DNA of 64,000 bases from Pseudomonas oryzihabitans (GCF_007665395.1 NZ_VDND01000001.1:844258-908257); one strand, 5' to 3'; counted from the first letter of the stretch, positions 43,858 through 53,694 are shown. The notes: a model not told the origin generated them from the sequence alone. Translations and numbers: made by a program.

Positions 43858-45531
43858 TCAGAACGCCTTACTTACCGTGACCCACCCTCTCACCGGTGAC
43901 TGGTCTACCACCAGGGAAGGCTCGCTACCGATCCGGTTGGCGACGGAGAGCGATCCTTGCCACTGATCCGGCCCCCGCCAATTGAGGCCGACGCCGGCAC
44001 CGGACAGGCTGCCACTGTTCTCGGCGTTGCCGGTTGGATGACGATTGACCTTCACATAAGCACTGTCCACGAAGGCTATCGCTTGCCAGTAACCCACCGG
44101 ACCTGAGCCCAGGTCATGGCGTAGTTCGACAGTACCCGCGTAGCCGGTATCACCCGAGAGCGCGCCTATGTCATACGCCCGTACGCTATACGGACCACCA
44201 ATCGTCATTTTCTCCGCAGAATCCAGGTTCACATCACTCCACTGCGCCGCCACGTTCACATAGAGCGCATTGGTAGGCGTGAGTCCCTGCAGCCGGGAAA
44301 GATTGAGGTTGAACTTGGAGAAGCTACCTTGCGCCTGCGCCGCCGTGTTGACCTCGTCGAACACGACCCGCCCGCTCGTGACGCCCACGCTCCAGAGGTT
44401 GATGGCGCCCGCGAGAACATCGTCGCGGAGATCGCCATTGAGCCCCAGCACCCAGTTGTTCAGATGCCTATCGGTCCGCAAGTCGGTCGCATCGATACGG
44501 TCGTCCAGCTGCTTCCGGTCGAATTGCGCCTGGACGTAGACGTTAGCAGTGCGACTCCGCATCAGCGGATGCCGTACCCAGGCGCTCCCCACCATGGCGG
44601 TGCCATTGGCGTCCAGGTCCGAGATATTGTCGCCCAATCGATAGCGAAGATAGGAATAGGACGCGCCAGCGCGGGTCCCCTGCCCATTCATCAGCGCCTC
44701 ATAGGAGAAACGCCCATAGTTCATCCCGCTCCCGGTTGTCAGCAGCGTAGCGCTGAGCACGTCCCCCAGGTGAAGCGGATTGAGTACATTGAAGTTGGCC
44801 GATAGGCGTCCACGATCGGTGTACTTGTTGCCGTAGTTATCTAGCGATACGTTGGCAAAGGCGCTGGGATTTTGCTTGGTCGCGACAGTCAAGTCGGACG
44901 TCGCGACATCGCTACCAGGCTTGAGGGTCGCCGCGACCCCGACACCAGGGATGTCGGACAGCAACAGCAAGCTGCGGTTGAGCGAGCCGTCATCGATCAC
45001 CGAGCCACTGTGCAGCGGCGCGATCGTAGCCTGCAGGAGACTATCGCGTACCTCGCTCTGGTTATCGAGTTGCACCTTGCCATAGTGAGCTTCGATCACC
45101 TGGATGGTGACCACCCCGTCTCGGATGGTCTGCGCGGGAATGATCGCCCGCGTCAGCTGGTAGCCATGATTCTGATAATAGGCGGTGATCCGACCGGCAA
45201 GGTCACCCACTTGGCGCAAGGTCAACGACTTCCCTTCCTCGCCGACGACGAGGCCGTGAAGAGCGTCGGTGGGAACTATCGTATTGCCCGTTATCCGGAG
45301 CTGCTTGACGAAGAAAGGAGCCGACTCCGGCAACGTCGCAGTGGTCTTCGGCTGCGTCTGCAACGAAGGCGCGGACGACGGCGGTGAAGACGGCAAGGTC
45401 GGCTGCAACTGCTGCAGGATGGTCCCGGCGTCCGGCGGGACCTGGGCGTGAACCGGCGCGGCGAGGCCATTCAGGAAGACAGCGGCAACCAGCGGTTTAT
45501 AGGCCAGTGCGAAAACGTTTCTATTGTTCAT
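43858..45531 (-). CDS. TpsB outer-membrane transporter of a two-partner secretion system
   Basis: A 557-residue ShlB/FhaC-type protein. A signal peptide ends near AAPVHA, and a Pro/Ser-rich linker is followed by POTRA domains (FFVKQLRITGNTIVPTDALHGLV, and VVTIQVIEAHYGKVQLDN). The beta-barrel ends in SKAF, with the terminal Phe expected for outer-membrane insertion. It lies 6 bases after the tpsA stop, so translation is coupled. It secretes the large exoprotein encoded upstream. Confidence 0.93.
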   Translation of the reverse strand: MNNRNVFALAYKPLVAAVFLNGLAAPVHAQVPPDAGTILQQLQPTLPSSPPSSAPSLQTQPKTTATLPESAPFFVKQLRITGNTIVPTDALHGLVVGEEGKSLTLRQVGDLAGRITAYYQNHGYQLTRAIIPAQTIRDGVVTIQVIEAHYGKVQLDNQSEVRDSLLQATIAPLHSGSVIDDGSLNRSLLLLSDIPGVGVAATLKPGSDVATSDLTVATKQNPSAFANVSLDNYGNKYTDRGRLSANFNVLNPLHLGDVLSATLLTTGSGMNYGRFSYEALMNGQGTRAGASYSYLRYRLGDNISDLDANGTAMVGSAWVRHPLMRSRTANVYVQAQFDRKQLDDRIDATDLRTDRHLNNWVLGLNGDLRDDVLAGAINLWSVGVTSGRVVFDEVNTAAQAQGSFSKFNLNLSRLQGLTPTNALYVNVAAQWSDVNLDSAEKMTIGGPYSVRAYDIGALSGDTGYAGTVELRHDLGSGPVGYWQAIAFVDSAYVKVNRHPTGNAENSGSLSGAGVGLNWRGPDQWQGSLSVANRIGSEPSLVVDQSPVRGWVTVSKAF

Positions 45532-45537
45532 GAAGAC

Positions 45538-48500
45538 CTACTGGGAGACGCTGACAGCGACAGGAGGCAGTTGAACGCCGCCATTCTGGATACTGAGCAT
45601 CGGTGCCTGGGTACCGAAGCCGACGGAGGTATTCACGAAAGCCGTATTGCCGTTATTGCCGGTGCGCGCATTACCGGCAACGCCGTCCTGTTGCGATTCA
45701 CGTACCTCCAGGGTCGACGACAGGCTCAACGCGCGTGGCTGGGCAGTGGCCTGGACGGGCAGCACTGCCGACTGCACCTGAGCGACCGCGTTCTGCGTTG
45801 TCTGGAGCGAGCCCGTGGTAACGAGCGGCGTTGCGGGTTGAGCTGCAGCCGGGGCGGCAGGGATCGCGGTAATGCTGGCCAGCGTCGTGGTTTGGCCAGT
45901 CAGGGTGTAGTTGGCACTATCGCGACCATTCAAACCGTTGCTCAAGGTGACGAGCTTTCCATTGCCTACGGCAGCGTCCGCGAAGGCACCACTCGAAACC
46001 AGGCCGACGGCATCCCCACCCAGGAGCCCGGCCAATACCGCGTTGCCGGTATCGATGCTGGCCGTTTGCGTACCGTCAAAGGCTTTGTCGCTGGCAGTGA
46101 TGCCGGACAGGGTAAGAGAGGCAGGCGTTATGTTCGCCGTAAAGCTCGAGGGGAGGATAAGTCGGTAGTTGTCGGCATCGGCGCCGCCGAGGGCGTAGCC
46201 ACCAACCGTTACGGCCTTGCCATTGCCGACGTTCTTGTCGGCAAAACTGGCGCTACCGCCGCCCACTACCGAGACGATGTCATTACCGAAGGCACTGACC
46301 GAACCGGTTCCTGTTAGGGTCGCTGCGGTGGTGCCATCATAGACCTTGTTGCTGATACCCAAGCCCGACAGCAGCAGATCCGCCTTGCTGATGGTGGCGG
46401 TCAGGCCGGACGGTTGGACCAGGTTGTAGTTGCCAGCATCCGCGCCGCTCAGGCTGTAGCCACTGACGTTCACTGCCTTGTTGGCGCCCGCGTTCTTGTC
46501 GGCAAAGACGGCGCTGCCGCTACCCTGCACCGACACCACATCGCCACCGATCGCGCTGACCGAGCCGGTACCCGACAGGGTCGCCGCCGTGGTGCCGTCA
46601 TAGACCTTGTCGCTGACGCTCACACCACCCAACGCCAAGGAAGCCTTGCCAATGGTGGCGGTCAGGCCAGACGGTTGGACCAGGTTGTAGTTACCCGCAT
46701 CGGCGCCACTCAGGGTGTAGCCACCGACCGTGACGGCCTTGCCGCCACCGGCATTCTTGTCGCCGAAACTGGCACTCGCGCTGCCCGAGACGGTTACCGC
46801 ATCGCTACCGAAGGCATTGACGGTGGCCGTCCCTACTACGTTCGCCGCAGTAGTGCCGTCGTAGGTTTTGTTTGCTGCGGCGACACCCGTAACGCTGATA
46901 TTGGCCTTGGCGATATCCGCCGTCAGGCCGGTAGGCTGAACCAGATTGTAGTTACCGGCATCGGCACCACTGAGGGTGAAGCCGCTGATGGAAGCAGCCT
47001 TACCGCTGCCTGCATTCTTATCGGCAAAATTGGCGCTGCCACTGCCCGTGAGCGAGACCACATCACTACCGAAGGCACTGACCGAGCCGGTGCCTGTGAG
47101 GGTCGCTGCGGTGGTGCCATCGTAGACCTTGTTGCTGATACCCAGGCCCGACAGCAGCAGATCCGCCTTGCTGATGGTGGCGGTCAGGCCGGAGGGTTGG
47201 ACCAGGTTGTAGTTGCCAGCATCCGCGCCGCTCAGGCTGTAGCCGCTGACGTTCACTGCTTTATTGGCCCCTGCATTCTTGTCAGCGAAGCTGGCGCTAC
47301 CGCTGCCCGTTACCGAGACTACATCGCCACCGATCGCGCTGACCGAGCCGGTACCCGACAGGGTCGCTGCCGTAGTGCCGTCATAGACCTTGTCGCTGAC
47401 ACCCAGCCCTGCCAATACCAGGGAGGCCTTGCTGATGCTTGCGGTCAAACCACTAGGCTGGACCAGATTGTAGTTGCCCGCATCGGCGCCGCTCAGGCTG
47501 TAGCCACTGACCGTAACGGCTTTCCCGGTGCCGGCATTCTTGTCAGCGAAGCTGGCACTACTGCTACCCGAGACGGTTACCGCATCGCTGCCGAAGGCGC
47601 TGACGGTGGCAGTTCCCACAACGGTTGCGGCGGTGGTGCCGTCGTACGTTTTGTTGGCCGCGGCGACTCCCGTCACGCTGATACTGGCTTTGGCGATATC
47701 CGCCGTCAGACCGGTAGGCTGAACCAGATTGTAGTTACCGGCATCGGCGCCGGTCAGGGTAAAGCCGCTGACGGTAGCGGCCTTACCGCTGCCTGCATTC
47801 CTGTCCGTGAAGGCGGCGCTACCGCTACCGGCGACCGAGACTACGTCACTACCGAACGCACTGACCGAGCCGGTACCCGAGAGGGTTGCCGCGGTGGTGC
47901 CATCGTAGACCTTGTTGCTGATACCCAGGCCCGACAGCAACAGATCAGCCTTGCTGATGGTGGCGGTCAGGCCGGAGGGTTGGACCAGGTTGTAGTTGCC
48001 AGCATCCGCGCCGCTCAGGCTGTAGCCGCTGACGTTCACTGCTTTATTGGCCCCTGCATTCTTGTCAGCGAAGCTGGCGCTACCGCTGCCCGTTACCGAG
48101 ACTACATCGCCACCGATCGCGCTGACCGAGCCGGTACCCGACAGGGTCGCTGCCGTAGTGCCGTCATAGACCTTGTCGCTGACACCCAGCCCTGCCAATA
48201 CCAGGGAGGCCTTGCTGATGCTTGCGGTCAAACCACTAGGCTGGACCAGATTGTAGTTGCCCGCATCGGCGCCGCTCAGGCTGTAGCCACTGACCGTAAC
48301 GGCTTTCCCGGTGCCGGCATTCTTGTCAGCGAAGCTGGCACTACTGCTACCCGAGACGGTTACCGCATCGCTGCCGAAGGCGCTGACGGTGGCAGTTCCC
48401 ACAACGGTTGCGGCGGTGGTGCCGTCGTACGTTTTGTTGGCCGCGGCGACTCCCGTCACGCTGATACTGGCTTTGGCGATATCCGCCGTCAGACCGGTAG

Positions 48501-51500
48501 GCTGAACCAGATTGTAGTTACCGGCATCGGCGCCGGTCAGGGTAAAGCCGCTGACGGTAGCGGCCTTACCGCTGCCTGCATTCCTGTCCGTGAAGGCGGC
48601 GCTACCGCTACCGGCGACCGAGACTACGTCACTACCGAACGCACTGACCGAGCCGGTACCCGAGAGGGTTGCCGCGGTGGTTCCATCGTAGACCTTGTTA
48701 TTGACGCCCAAGCCCGTCAGCAACAGATCAGCCTTGCTGATGGTGGCGGTCAGGCCAGACGGTTGGACCAGGTTGTAATTGCCTGCGTCGGCGCCGCTCA
48801 GGCTGTAGCCACTGACGTTCACTGCCTTGTTGGCGCCCGCGTTCTTATCGGCAAAGACGGCGCTGCCGCTACCCTGCACCGACACCACATCGCCACCGAT
48901 CGCGCTGACCGAGCCGGTACCCGACAGGGTCGCTGCCGTGGTGCCATCGTAGACCTTGTCGCTGACGCTCACACCGCCCAACACCAAGGAAGCCTTGCCA
49001 ATGGTGGCGGTCAGGCCAGACGGTTGGACCAGGTTGTAGTTACCCGCATCGGCGCCGCTCAGGGTATAGCCACTGACCGTGACGGCCTTGCCGCTACCGG
49101 CATTCTTGTCGCCGAAACTGGCACTCGCGCCGCCCGAGACGGCGACCGCATCGCTGCCGAAGGCATTGACGGTGGCGGTTCCCACCACGGTTGCGGCGGT
49201 GGAGCCGTCGTACGTTTTGTTGGCCGCGGAAACGCCCGTCACGCTGAGGTTGGCTTTGGCGATATCCGCTGTCAGGCCGGTAGGCTGAACCAGATTGTAG
49301 TTACCCGCGTCAGCGCCCGTGAGGGTGTAGCCACTCACCGTGACCGCCTTGCCCGTGCCGGCGTTCTTGTCAGCGAAGCTACTACCTGTACCGCTCCCCG
49401 ACACACTGACCACATCACTACCGAGTGCTGATACCACGGCGCTGCCAGAGATCGTGGCGTTCGTCGTGCCGTCGTAGGTTTTGTTGTTAGCTGAAATACC
49501 GGACAGGCTCAGGTCGCGCTTGCTGATTGAGGCGGTGCTGCTATCCAGACCATTGAGCGCGTACTTAGACGCGCCGGAACCGCTCAGCGTGATACCGGAA
49601 ACCGTAACCGCTTTGCCGGTGCCCACGTTCTTGTCGGCGAATGTCGCAGTGGCACCGCTGGTGTCGACAGTCACGTCCGAGGGGACACCACCGCGTACGG
49701 TAGCCGAGCTGATCGAAGCGGCCGTGCTGCCGTCGTAGGTCTTGTTGCCGATGACCGCTGCCAGGTTCACGTACATGTAGGTACTGAGCTTGCTGGCATC
49801 CGGCATTCTGATCAGCGGATCACCGTTGACATCGGTGAGACCCGCGTAATTGGTCGGCGAGGTATAGCTGCTCGGGTTGTAGTAGATCTGAACCGTGCCG
49901 GTGCTATTCCCGAAGATATTTGATTCGTTGCTAAGAAGGACGGTGCCGGTGCCCGTACCCGTGTTATCCGACCGCAGGATCATGTTGCCGGTGGCTGAGC
50001 CAGAATCAAGATTGGCGGTACCCTGCAGCTCGATGTTTCGGTAGGCGCTTAAGGTAAGCGTGGTGCCACTGGTCCAGTTCGACCCGCCGATCAGCGCGCC
50101 ATTAGCCAAGATGATATCGCCGTTGCCGCTGTGGCCCGTGCAGGTTAGGCCGCCAGTACAGGTCGTCGTCGCGCCAGTCTTGATGGTCACGTTGGACGAC
50201 TGCAGGGCGGCCGTCACATCGGTATCCTTGATATCGCCGGTACTATTGCCGTCGGAGTAAATGGTGAAGTCGTCTGGGTCGAGTAACCAATCTCCGGTCT
50301 GGCCATTAGGCGCCAGCGTGACGACAGAGGCATTCGAACCGATCGTCAGGTGCTTACCGGAGGTCTCGACGCTGCCGCCGTTACCGCTCGCCCTACCACC
50401 ACGGGCACTGATGTGGCCGTCGAAGCGGGTCGCCCCGTCCGACCAGACGGCAACCTGACCACCATTTCCACTGCTGCGCGCATCCGCTTCGATCCGACTG
50501 CCCGCGGCGACCGTGGTGTTCGTCGCCCGCTGTTCAGATCCAAGACCTTTGAAATTGCCCCCGATCAGCGCTGAGCCACCGCCCGTATCACCGGACGCAT
50601 CGATTCGGCTGTTGGCAGTCAGATTGACCGTCCCGCCCAGGACCTTGGCGCTACCACCGTGCTGGCCGGCAGCTACGCCTGCCACGTCCAGCGTTCCCTC
50701 GTTGGTCGTGGTGCCTGCACTGCCGGCCTCCAGCACGATGGTGCCATTGACGTTCTGCACGCTGCGCGCCTGCACGATGCCAGTGTTGTTCACCACACTG
50801 GCGAGGACCGTGTCGCGTGCGCCCGCGGACATCCACACCGCACCACCGTCGGCTTGCACCAGGCCGCCGTTTTCCGCCAGGGTATCGACAGTGCTCTTGT
50901 TGATCTGCAGATTCACCAGCTTGTCGCCAGTGAAGGATAGGGTCACCTCACTGCCGGCAGCCAAGGCCGCCGCGCCGCCGGGTGCCGTGATCGTGCCTTG
51001 GTTCTGGACCTGCTTGCCGACGAACGCGACATAGCCACCGTTCGCAGCGTTGATGGTGCCCTTGTTGACGACACTGCCAGCGCCTGTACCGCTGAAGGTC
51101 CGCGCATTGCCCGACGCGGCGCTGTCGTTGATATCCAGCGTGGAGGCCACCAAACCGCCGACGTTTACCTGAGCGCCAGAGCCGAAGACGATGCCATTGG
51201 GGTTGATCAGATAGACTTGGCCATTGGCGTTGAGCTTGCCCAGAAACTGGGTGGGGTTTTGATCGCCGATGCGGTTGACGGCGATCGCGGACGTCGAAGG
51301 CTGCGAGAAGTTGACCGTCTCTGAGGCGCTGGTGTTGAACGACTGCCAGTTCAACGAGAGATTTTGACTGCCCTGGTTGATCGTGGTGGTCGAGCCAGAC
51401 TGATTGATCGTGCCGCTGCCGGCGGTGATCTGCCCCCCCGTCGGTCCTGCATGAGCGAGAGGTGCCACCATACTGGCGGTCACGACCACTGCCGCGCTGA

Positions 51501-51615
51501 GTTTACGGGTAACTTTCTTTCCTTGACCCCGGGTGAGCTCGGAGACCGCAACCCACGTTTGGTGCAGATCGCTCCATACCAAACGGTAGATGTGGTTCAG
51601 GGTTGCGTGTCGCAT
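45538..51615 (-). CDS. TpsA exoprotein: filamentous-hemagglutinin-type protein with YDG repeats
   Basis: A 2025-residue secreted protein. Residues 1-55 are an extended signal peptide region (MRHATLNHIYRLVWSDLHQTW, ending PLAHA). The TPS domain follows (QITAGSGTINQSGSTTTINQ, NFSQPSTSAIAVNRIG, LINPNGIVFGSGAQVNVGG). From about residue 620 to 1845 there are fifteen repeats of about 87 residues, each starting (N/D)K(V/T)YDGTTAAT and ending GADAGNYNLVQP; the last is degenerate (KAFDGTQTAS). A Pro/Ala/Gln-rich tail closes the protein. AAGGAAAAG precedes the ATG. It is likely an adhesin or biofilm protein. No toxin domain is seen at the C-terminus. Confidence 0.94.
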   Translation of the reverse strand: MRHATLNHIYRLVWSDLHQTWVAVSELTRGQGKKVTRKLSAAVVVTASMVAPLAHAGPTGGQITAGSGTINQSGSTTTINQGSQNLSLNWQSFNTSASETVNFSQPSTSAIAVNRIGDQNPTQFLGKLNANGQVYLINPNGIVFGSGAQVNVGGLVASTLDINDSAASGNARTFSGTGAGSVVNKGTINAANGGYVAFVGKQVQNQGTITAPGGAAALAAGSEVTLSFTGDKLVNLQINKSTVDTLAENGGLVQADGGAVWMSAGARDTVLASVVNNTGIVQARSVQNVNGTIVLEAGSAGTTTNEGTLDVAGVAAGQHGGSAKVLGGTVNLTANSRIDASGDTGGGSALIGGNFKGLGSEQRATNTTVAAGSRIEADARSSGNGGQVAVWSDGATRFDGHISARGGRASGNGGSVETSGKHLTIGSNASVVTLAPNGQTGDWLLDPDDFTIYSDGNSTGDIKDTDVTAALQSSNVTIKTGATTTCTGGLTCTGHSGNGDIILANGALIGGSNWTSGTTLTLSAYRNIELQGTANLDSGSATGNMILRSDNTGTGTGTVLLSNESNIFGNSTGTVQIYYNPSSYTSPTNYAGLTDVNGDPLIRMPDASKLSTYMYVNLAAVIGNKTYDGSTAASISSATVRGGVPSDVTVDTSGATATFADKNVGTGKAVTVSGITLSGSGASKYALNGLDSSTASISKRDLSLSGISANNKTYDGTTNATISGSAVVSALGSDVVSVSGSGTGSSFADKNAGTGKAVTVSGYTLTGADAGNYNLVQPTGLTADIAKANLSVTGVSAANKTYDGSTAATVVGTATVNAFGSDAVAVSGGASASFGDKNAGSGKAVTVSGYTLSGADAGNYNLVQPSGLTATIGKASLVLGGVSVSDKVYDGTTAATLSGTGSVSAIGGDVVSVQGSGSAVFADKNAGANKAVNVSGYSLSGADAGNYNLVQPSGLTATISKADLLLTGLGVNNKVYDGTTAATLSGTGSVSAFGSDVVSVAGSGSAAFTDRNAGSGKAATVSGFTLTGADAGNYNLVQPTGLTADIAKASISVTGVAAANKTYDGTTAATVVGTATVSAFGSDAVTVSGSSSASFADKNAGTGKAVTVSGYSLSGADAGNYNLVQPSGLTASISKASLVLAGLGVSDKVYDGTTAATLSGTGSVSAIGGDVVSVTGSGSASFADKNAGANKAVNVSGYSLSGADAGNYNLVQPSGLTATISKADLLLSGLGISNKVYDGTTAATLSGTGSVSAFGSDVVSVAGSGSAAFTDRNAGSGKAATVSGFTLTGADAGNYNLVQPTGLTADIAKASISVTGVAAANKTYDGTTAATVVGTATVSAFGSDAVTVSGSSSASFADKNAGTGKAVTVSGYSLSGADAGNYNLVQPSGLTASISKASLVLAGLGVSDKVYDGTTAATLSGTGSVSAIGGDVVSVTGSGSASFADKNAGANKAVNVSGYSLSGADAGNYNLVQPSGLTATISKADLLLSGLGISNKVYDGTTAATLTGTGSVSAFGSDVVSLTGSGSANFADKNAGSGKAASISGFTLSGADAGNYNLVQPTGLTADIAKANISVTGVAAANKTYDGTTAANVVGTATVNAFGSDAVTVSGSASASFGDKNAGGGKAVTVGGYTLSGADAGNYNLVQPSGLTATIGKASLALGGVSVSDKVYDGTTAATLSGTGSVSAIGGDVVSVQGSGSAVFADKNAGANKAVNVSGYSLSGADAGNYNLVQPSGLTATISKADLLLSGLGISNKVYDGTTAATLTGTGSVSAFGNDIVSVVGGGSASFADKNVGNGKAVTVGGYALGGADADNYRLILPSSFTANITPASLTLSGITASDKAFDGTQTASIDTGNAVLAGLLGGDAVGLVSSGAFADAAVGNGKLVTLSNGLNGRDSANYTLTGQTTTLASITAIPAAPAAAQPATPLVTTGSLQTTQNAVAQVQSAVLPVQATAQPRALSLSSTLEVRESQQDGVAGNARTGNNGNTAFVNTSVGFGTQAPMLSIQNGGVQLPPVAVSVSQ
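47108..47890 (-). repeat. 783-bp tandem block inside tpsA, copy 1
   Basis: Three YDG repeats (261 codons). It abuts copy 2 at 47891-48673 exactly. By eye the two differ only at about two positions near 47150-47170 and otherwise appear identical. Confidence 0.8.
47891..48673 (-). repeat. 783-bp tandem block inside tpsA, copy 2
   Basis: Directly adjacent to copy 1 at 47108-47890 and in frame with it. The near identity points to a recent duplication or to gene conversion. Confidence 0.8.
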
Positions 51616-51652
51616 CTTCTTTTCCTTGGCTACGGCCGGCGCGCGAGCCGCC

Positions 51653-51892
51653 TTACAGCGGCGCGTCTTGGGTTTCGTTGAATTTTTTGAGGTGGGCCAC
51701 TACACGCTGATCAAGGTCAGGCTTCCACTGTGGCGGCATCACCTTCGGGACGAGGGCTTCGATACGCTCTATCTCGGCCAATGGCGCCAGGCCTTGAATG
51801 ATCGCTATAGAAAAACTATTCCAACGATAGATCTCCGTCGAATCCATGGAGCTCAAGGCGGCAAAGCTGGATTCACGTTGCGCATTGGTCAT
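51653..51892 (-). CDS. Small protein upstream of tpsA (hypothetical)
   Basis: A 79-residue frame from an ATG at 51892 (a GTG at 51958 would add 22 residues). It ends 37 bases before tpsA on the same strand, so it could be part of the same transcript. The sequence contains SMDSTEIYRWNSFSIAIIQG and WKPDLDQRVVAHLKKFNE and looks like a soluble protein. No domain is recognised and no strong ribosome site is seen, so the call is uncertain. Confidence 0.45.
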   Translation of the reverse strand: MTNAQRESSFAALSSMDSTEIYRWNSFSIAIIQGLAPLAEIERIEALVPKVMPPQWKPDLDQRVVAHLKKFNETQDAPL

Positions 51893-52028
51893 CGGAATGG
51901 CGGTATGGAGCGAAGCTGGGCGCTTTCGCTCCCTGCCGAACCTACACAGTGGTCTCACCTAACACCGTTACTAGCGCCGTCACTGGTAAGACGATTTTGC
52001 CTGCCCTGGATAATTCACCCGCCTCGTC

Positions 52029-52044
52029 TGAGACGCCAGTCTCA
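52029..52044. other. Short perfect palindrome between tpsA operon and endonuclease gene
   Basis: TGAGAC (52029-52034) and GTCTCA (52039-52044) with a 4-base loop, in the divergent intergenic region. Possible operator or leader hairpin; no evidence decides. Confidence 0.3.
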
Positions 52045-52163
52045 CCCCGATCTGCGGCTGCCTGGCACCTCTGAACGGCAACAGGGTGCCCACGCTAAGC
52101 TCCAGCCGCGCCCCTCCAACAAAAGCTATACAATTCGGCGCCCTATTCGAGCTGTAGAGATTC

Positions 52164-53135
52164 ATGCGCCTTCTGCTTTCGCTCTTGCTGACCACCCTGC
52201 TCGCTGCCTCCGCTCAGGCGGCAGCGCCTGATACCTTCGGTGAAGCCAAGGTAATCGCCAGACAAAAAGTCTATTTCGACCAGAACACGAGTGCCCAAGG
52301 CGACCTGTATTGCGGCTGCCAATGGCAGTGGGTCGGCGCGTCTGGCGGACGCGTCGATGCCGCGTCCTGTGGCTACCAGGCCCGCAAGCAGGAGACTCGC
52401 GGCGAGCGCACGGAGTGGGAGCACATGGTGCCGGCCTGGACCTTCGGCCATCAGCGGCAGTGCTGGCAAAATGGCGGACGGAAGCATTGCGTGGCCGATG
52501 ATCCGGTCTTCCGTGCCATGGAGGCCGACCTGTTCAACCTCTACCCCGCCGTCGGCGAGGTGAACGGCGATCGGGCGAATTTCAACTATGGGATGGCTCA
52601 GGGCGTGCAGCCTCAGTACGGTCGGTGCGCGACGAAGATCGACTTCCAGGATCGCGCAGCGGAACCGCGCGATGACGTCAAAGGGCTGGTCGCCCGCGTC
52701 ACCTTCTACATGTTCGACCGATACGCCTTGAACATGTCCCGCCAGCAGCAGCAACTGCTCATGGCGTGGGATCAGCAGCACCCGGTCACGGCGTGGGAGC
52801 GCGAGCGTGATCAACGAATCGCCGCGGTAATGGGCCACCCCAATCCCTTCGTGTCCGGCGAGCGGCATTGGACCCTGGGCTATACCCCGGTCGGCGACGG
52901 CGTGGTGAGTCCCCTGCCGTCGAAGACACCCGCGCCCGTCGCGCCGAAGCAGCCGGATAGCCCCGTGCAAGCCCACCCGGGACTGGTCATCGGCAATCGC
53001 AACAGCCACGTCTATCACCTGCCCGCGGGGTGCCCGGGCTACACCCAGGTTTCGCCCAGGAACCAGGTCCCCTTCGCCTCGGAAGGCGAAGCGAAGGCGG
53101 CGGGTTTCACCAAGGCCGGTAACTGCGCGCACTGA
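52164..53135 (+). CDS. endA: Secreted endonuclease I with an extra C-terminal domain
   Basis: A 323-residue protein with a signal peptide (LLLSLLLTTLLAASAQA). The endonuclease I domain covers about residues 25-230: YCGCQWQW, RTEWEHMVPAWTFG with the catalytic His, DLFNLYPAVGEVNGDRANFNYGM, and YMFDRYALNMS. Beyond residue 250 a Pro-rich linker leads to GNRNSHVYHLPAGCPGY...NQVPFASEGEAKAAGFTKAGNC, a small nuclease-associated domain that reads HxYHxPxCP. The usual EndA has about 230 residues, so the tail is an addition. Periplasmic or extracellular DNA degradation is the expected role. Confidence 0.9.
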   Translation: MRLLLSLLLTTLLAASAQAAAPDTFGEAKVIARQKVYFDQNTSAQGDLYCGCQWQWVGASGGRVDAASCGYQARKQETRGERTEWEHMVPAWTFGHQRQCWQNGGRKHCVADDPVFRAMEADLFNLYPAVGEVNGDRANFNYGMAQGVQPQYGRCATKIDFQDRAAEPRDDVKGLVARVTFYMFDRYALNMSRQQQQLLMAWDQQHPVTAWERERDQRIAAVMGHPNPFVSGERHWTLGYTPVGDGVVSPLPSKTPAPVAPKQPDSPVQAHPGLVIGNRNSHVYHLPAGCPGYTQVSPRNQVPFASEGEAKAAGFTKAGNCAH

Positions 53136-53244
53136 GGTCGCTGCTACTAAAGCCGGATTTGCCCTGATAGCGGCGCGGCGCTATCCAGTTCGGAATACCG
53201 GGCAGCGCTGCCAAGGCGTCCAGCGAGGTAGCGGAATTCGTCGT

Positions 53245-53694
53245 TCAGAACCGGGCGATCAGGACGACACCGGCAATCATGAACACCGCCCCCAGCAGCC
53301 GCCAGCCGTTGAGCGCGTGCTGTTCCATGGAAAACAGGCCGAAATGATCGATCACCAGGCTGGCGATGAGGTTTGCGGTGATGGTGACGCCATTCACCGG
53401 TGCCGCGCCGAGACGCTGGATGAAGATCAGCCCTGCAAACACCGCGACGGCACCGGCGATGCCCCCCAGCGGCGCCCACCAGGGCATGTCGCCAATCTGG
53501 CTGACCGACGGCAGGGGCTTGGGCATGCAGATCAGCAGGCCAACGGACACGAAGGTGACCATCACGAAGGAGACCGAGGTGGCCAGCCAGGGGTTCACCA
53601 GCGCCTTGTTGAGCGAGCCGTTCATCGCCGCGCCGGCGGCCTGCAGGAACCCGGCAACTACGATGAGCAGGTAAGCAGAATTCGCGATATTCAT
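53245..53694 (-). CDS. DUF606 (YdcZ-like) small membrane transporter, DMT superfamily
   Basis: A 149-residue membrane protein with about five hydrophobic helices: YLLIVVAGFLQAAGAAMNGSLNKAL at the N-terminus, then VSFVMVTFVSVGLLICM, PLGGIAGAVAVFAGLIFIQRLGAA and LLGAVFMIAGVVLIARF. Length and pattern match DUF606. The start at 53694 is chosen over a frame extension to 53760. Members often occur as pairs, but only one is present here. Substrate is unknown. Confidence 0.88.
   Translation of the reverse strand: MNIANSAYLLIVVAGFLQAAGAAMNGSLNKALVNPWLATSVSFVMVTFVSVGLLICMPKPLPSVSQIGDMPWWAPLGGIAGAVAVFAGLIFIQRLGAAPVNGVTITANLIASLVIDHFGLFSMEQHALNGWRLLGAVFMIAGVVLIARF

Larger units (their letters stand above)
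46080..49755 (-). repeat. YDG/MBG-type repeat array inside tpsA
   Basis: Fifteen units of about 260 bp. They fall into recurring types by their first residues (VAAANKTYDG, LGVSDKVYDG, LGISNKVYDG), which succeed each other in threes over the central part, giving a three-unit higher-order period. Confidence 0.85.

Noticed and set aside
46414..49431. A 1005-codon plus-strand open frame opposite tpsA
   Set aside because: It is the repeat-generated shadow of the YDG array. The minus-strand frame has signal, TPS domain and known repeats; the plus frame has none.
45538..49760. Regularly spaced repeats that might suggest a CRISPR array
   Set aside because: The period is about 260 bp, inside one coding frame, and the units are protein repeats.
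52143..53132. A 329-codon minus-strand frame over the endonuclease gene
   Set aside because: It is antisense to a clear EndA with catalytic motif and signal peptide.
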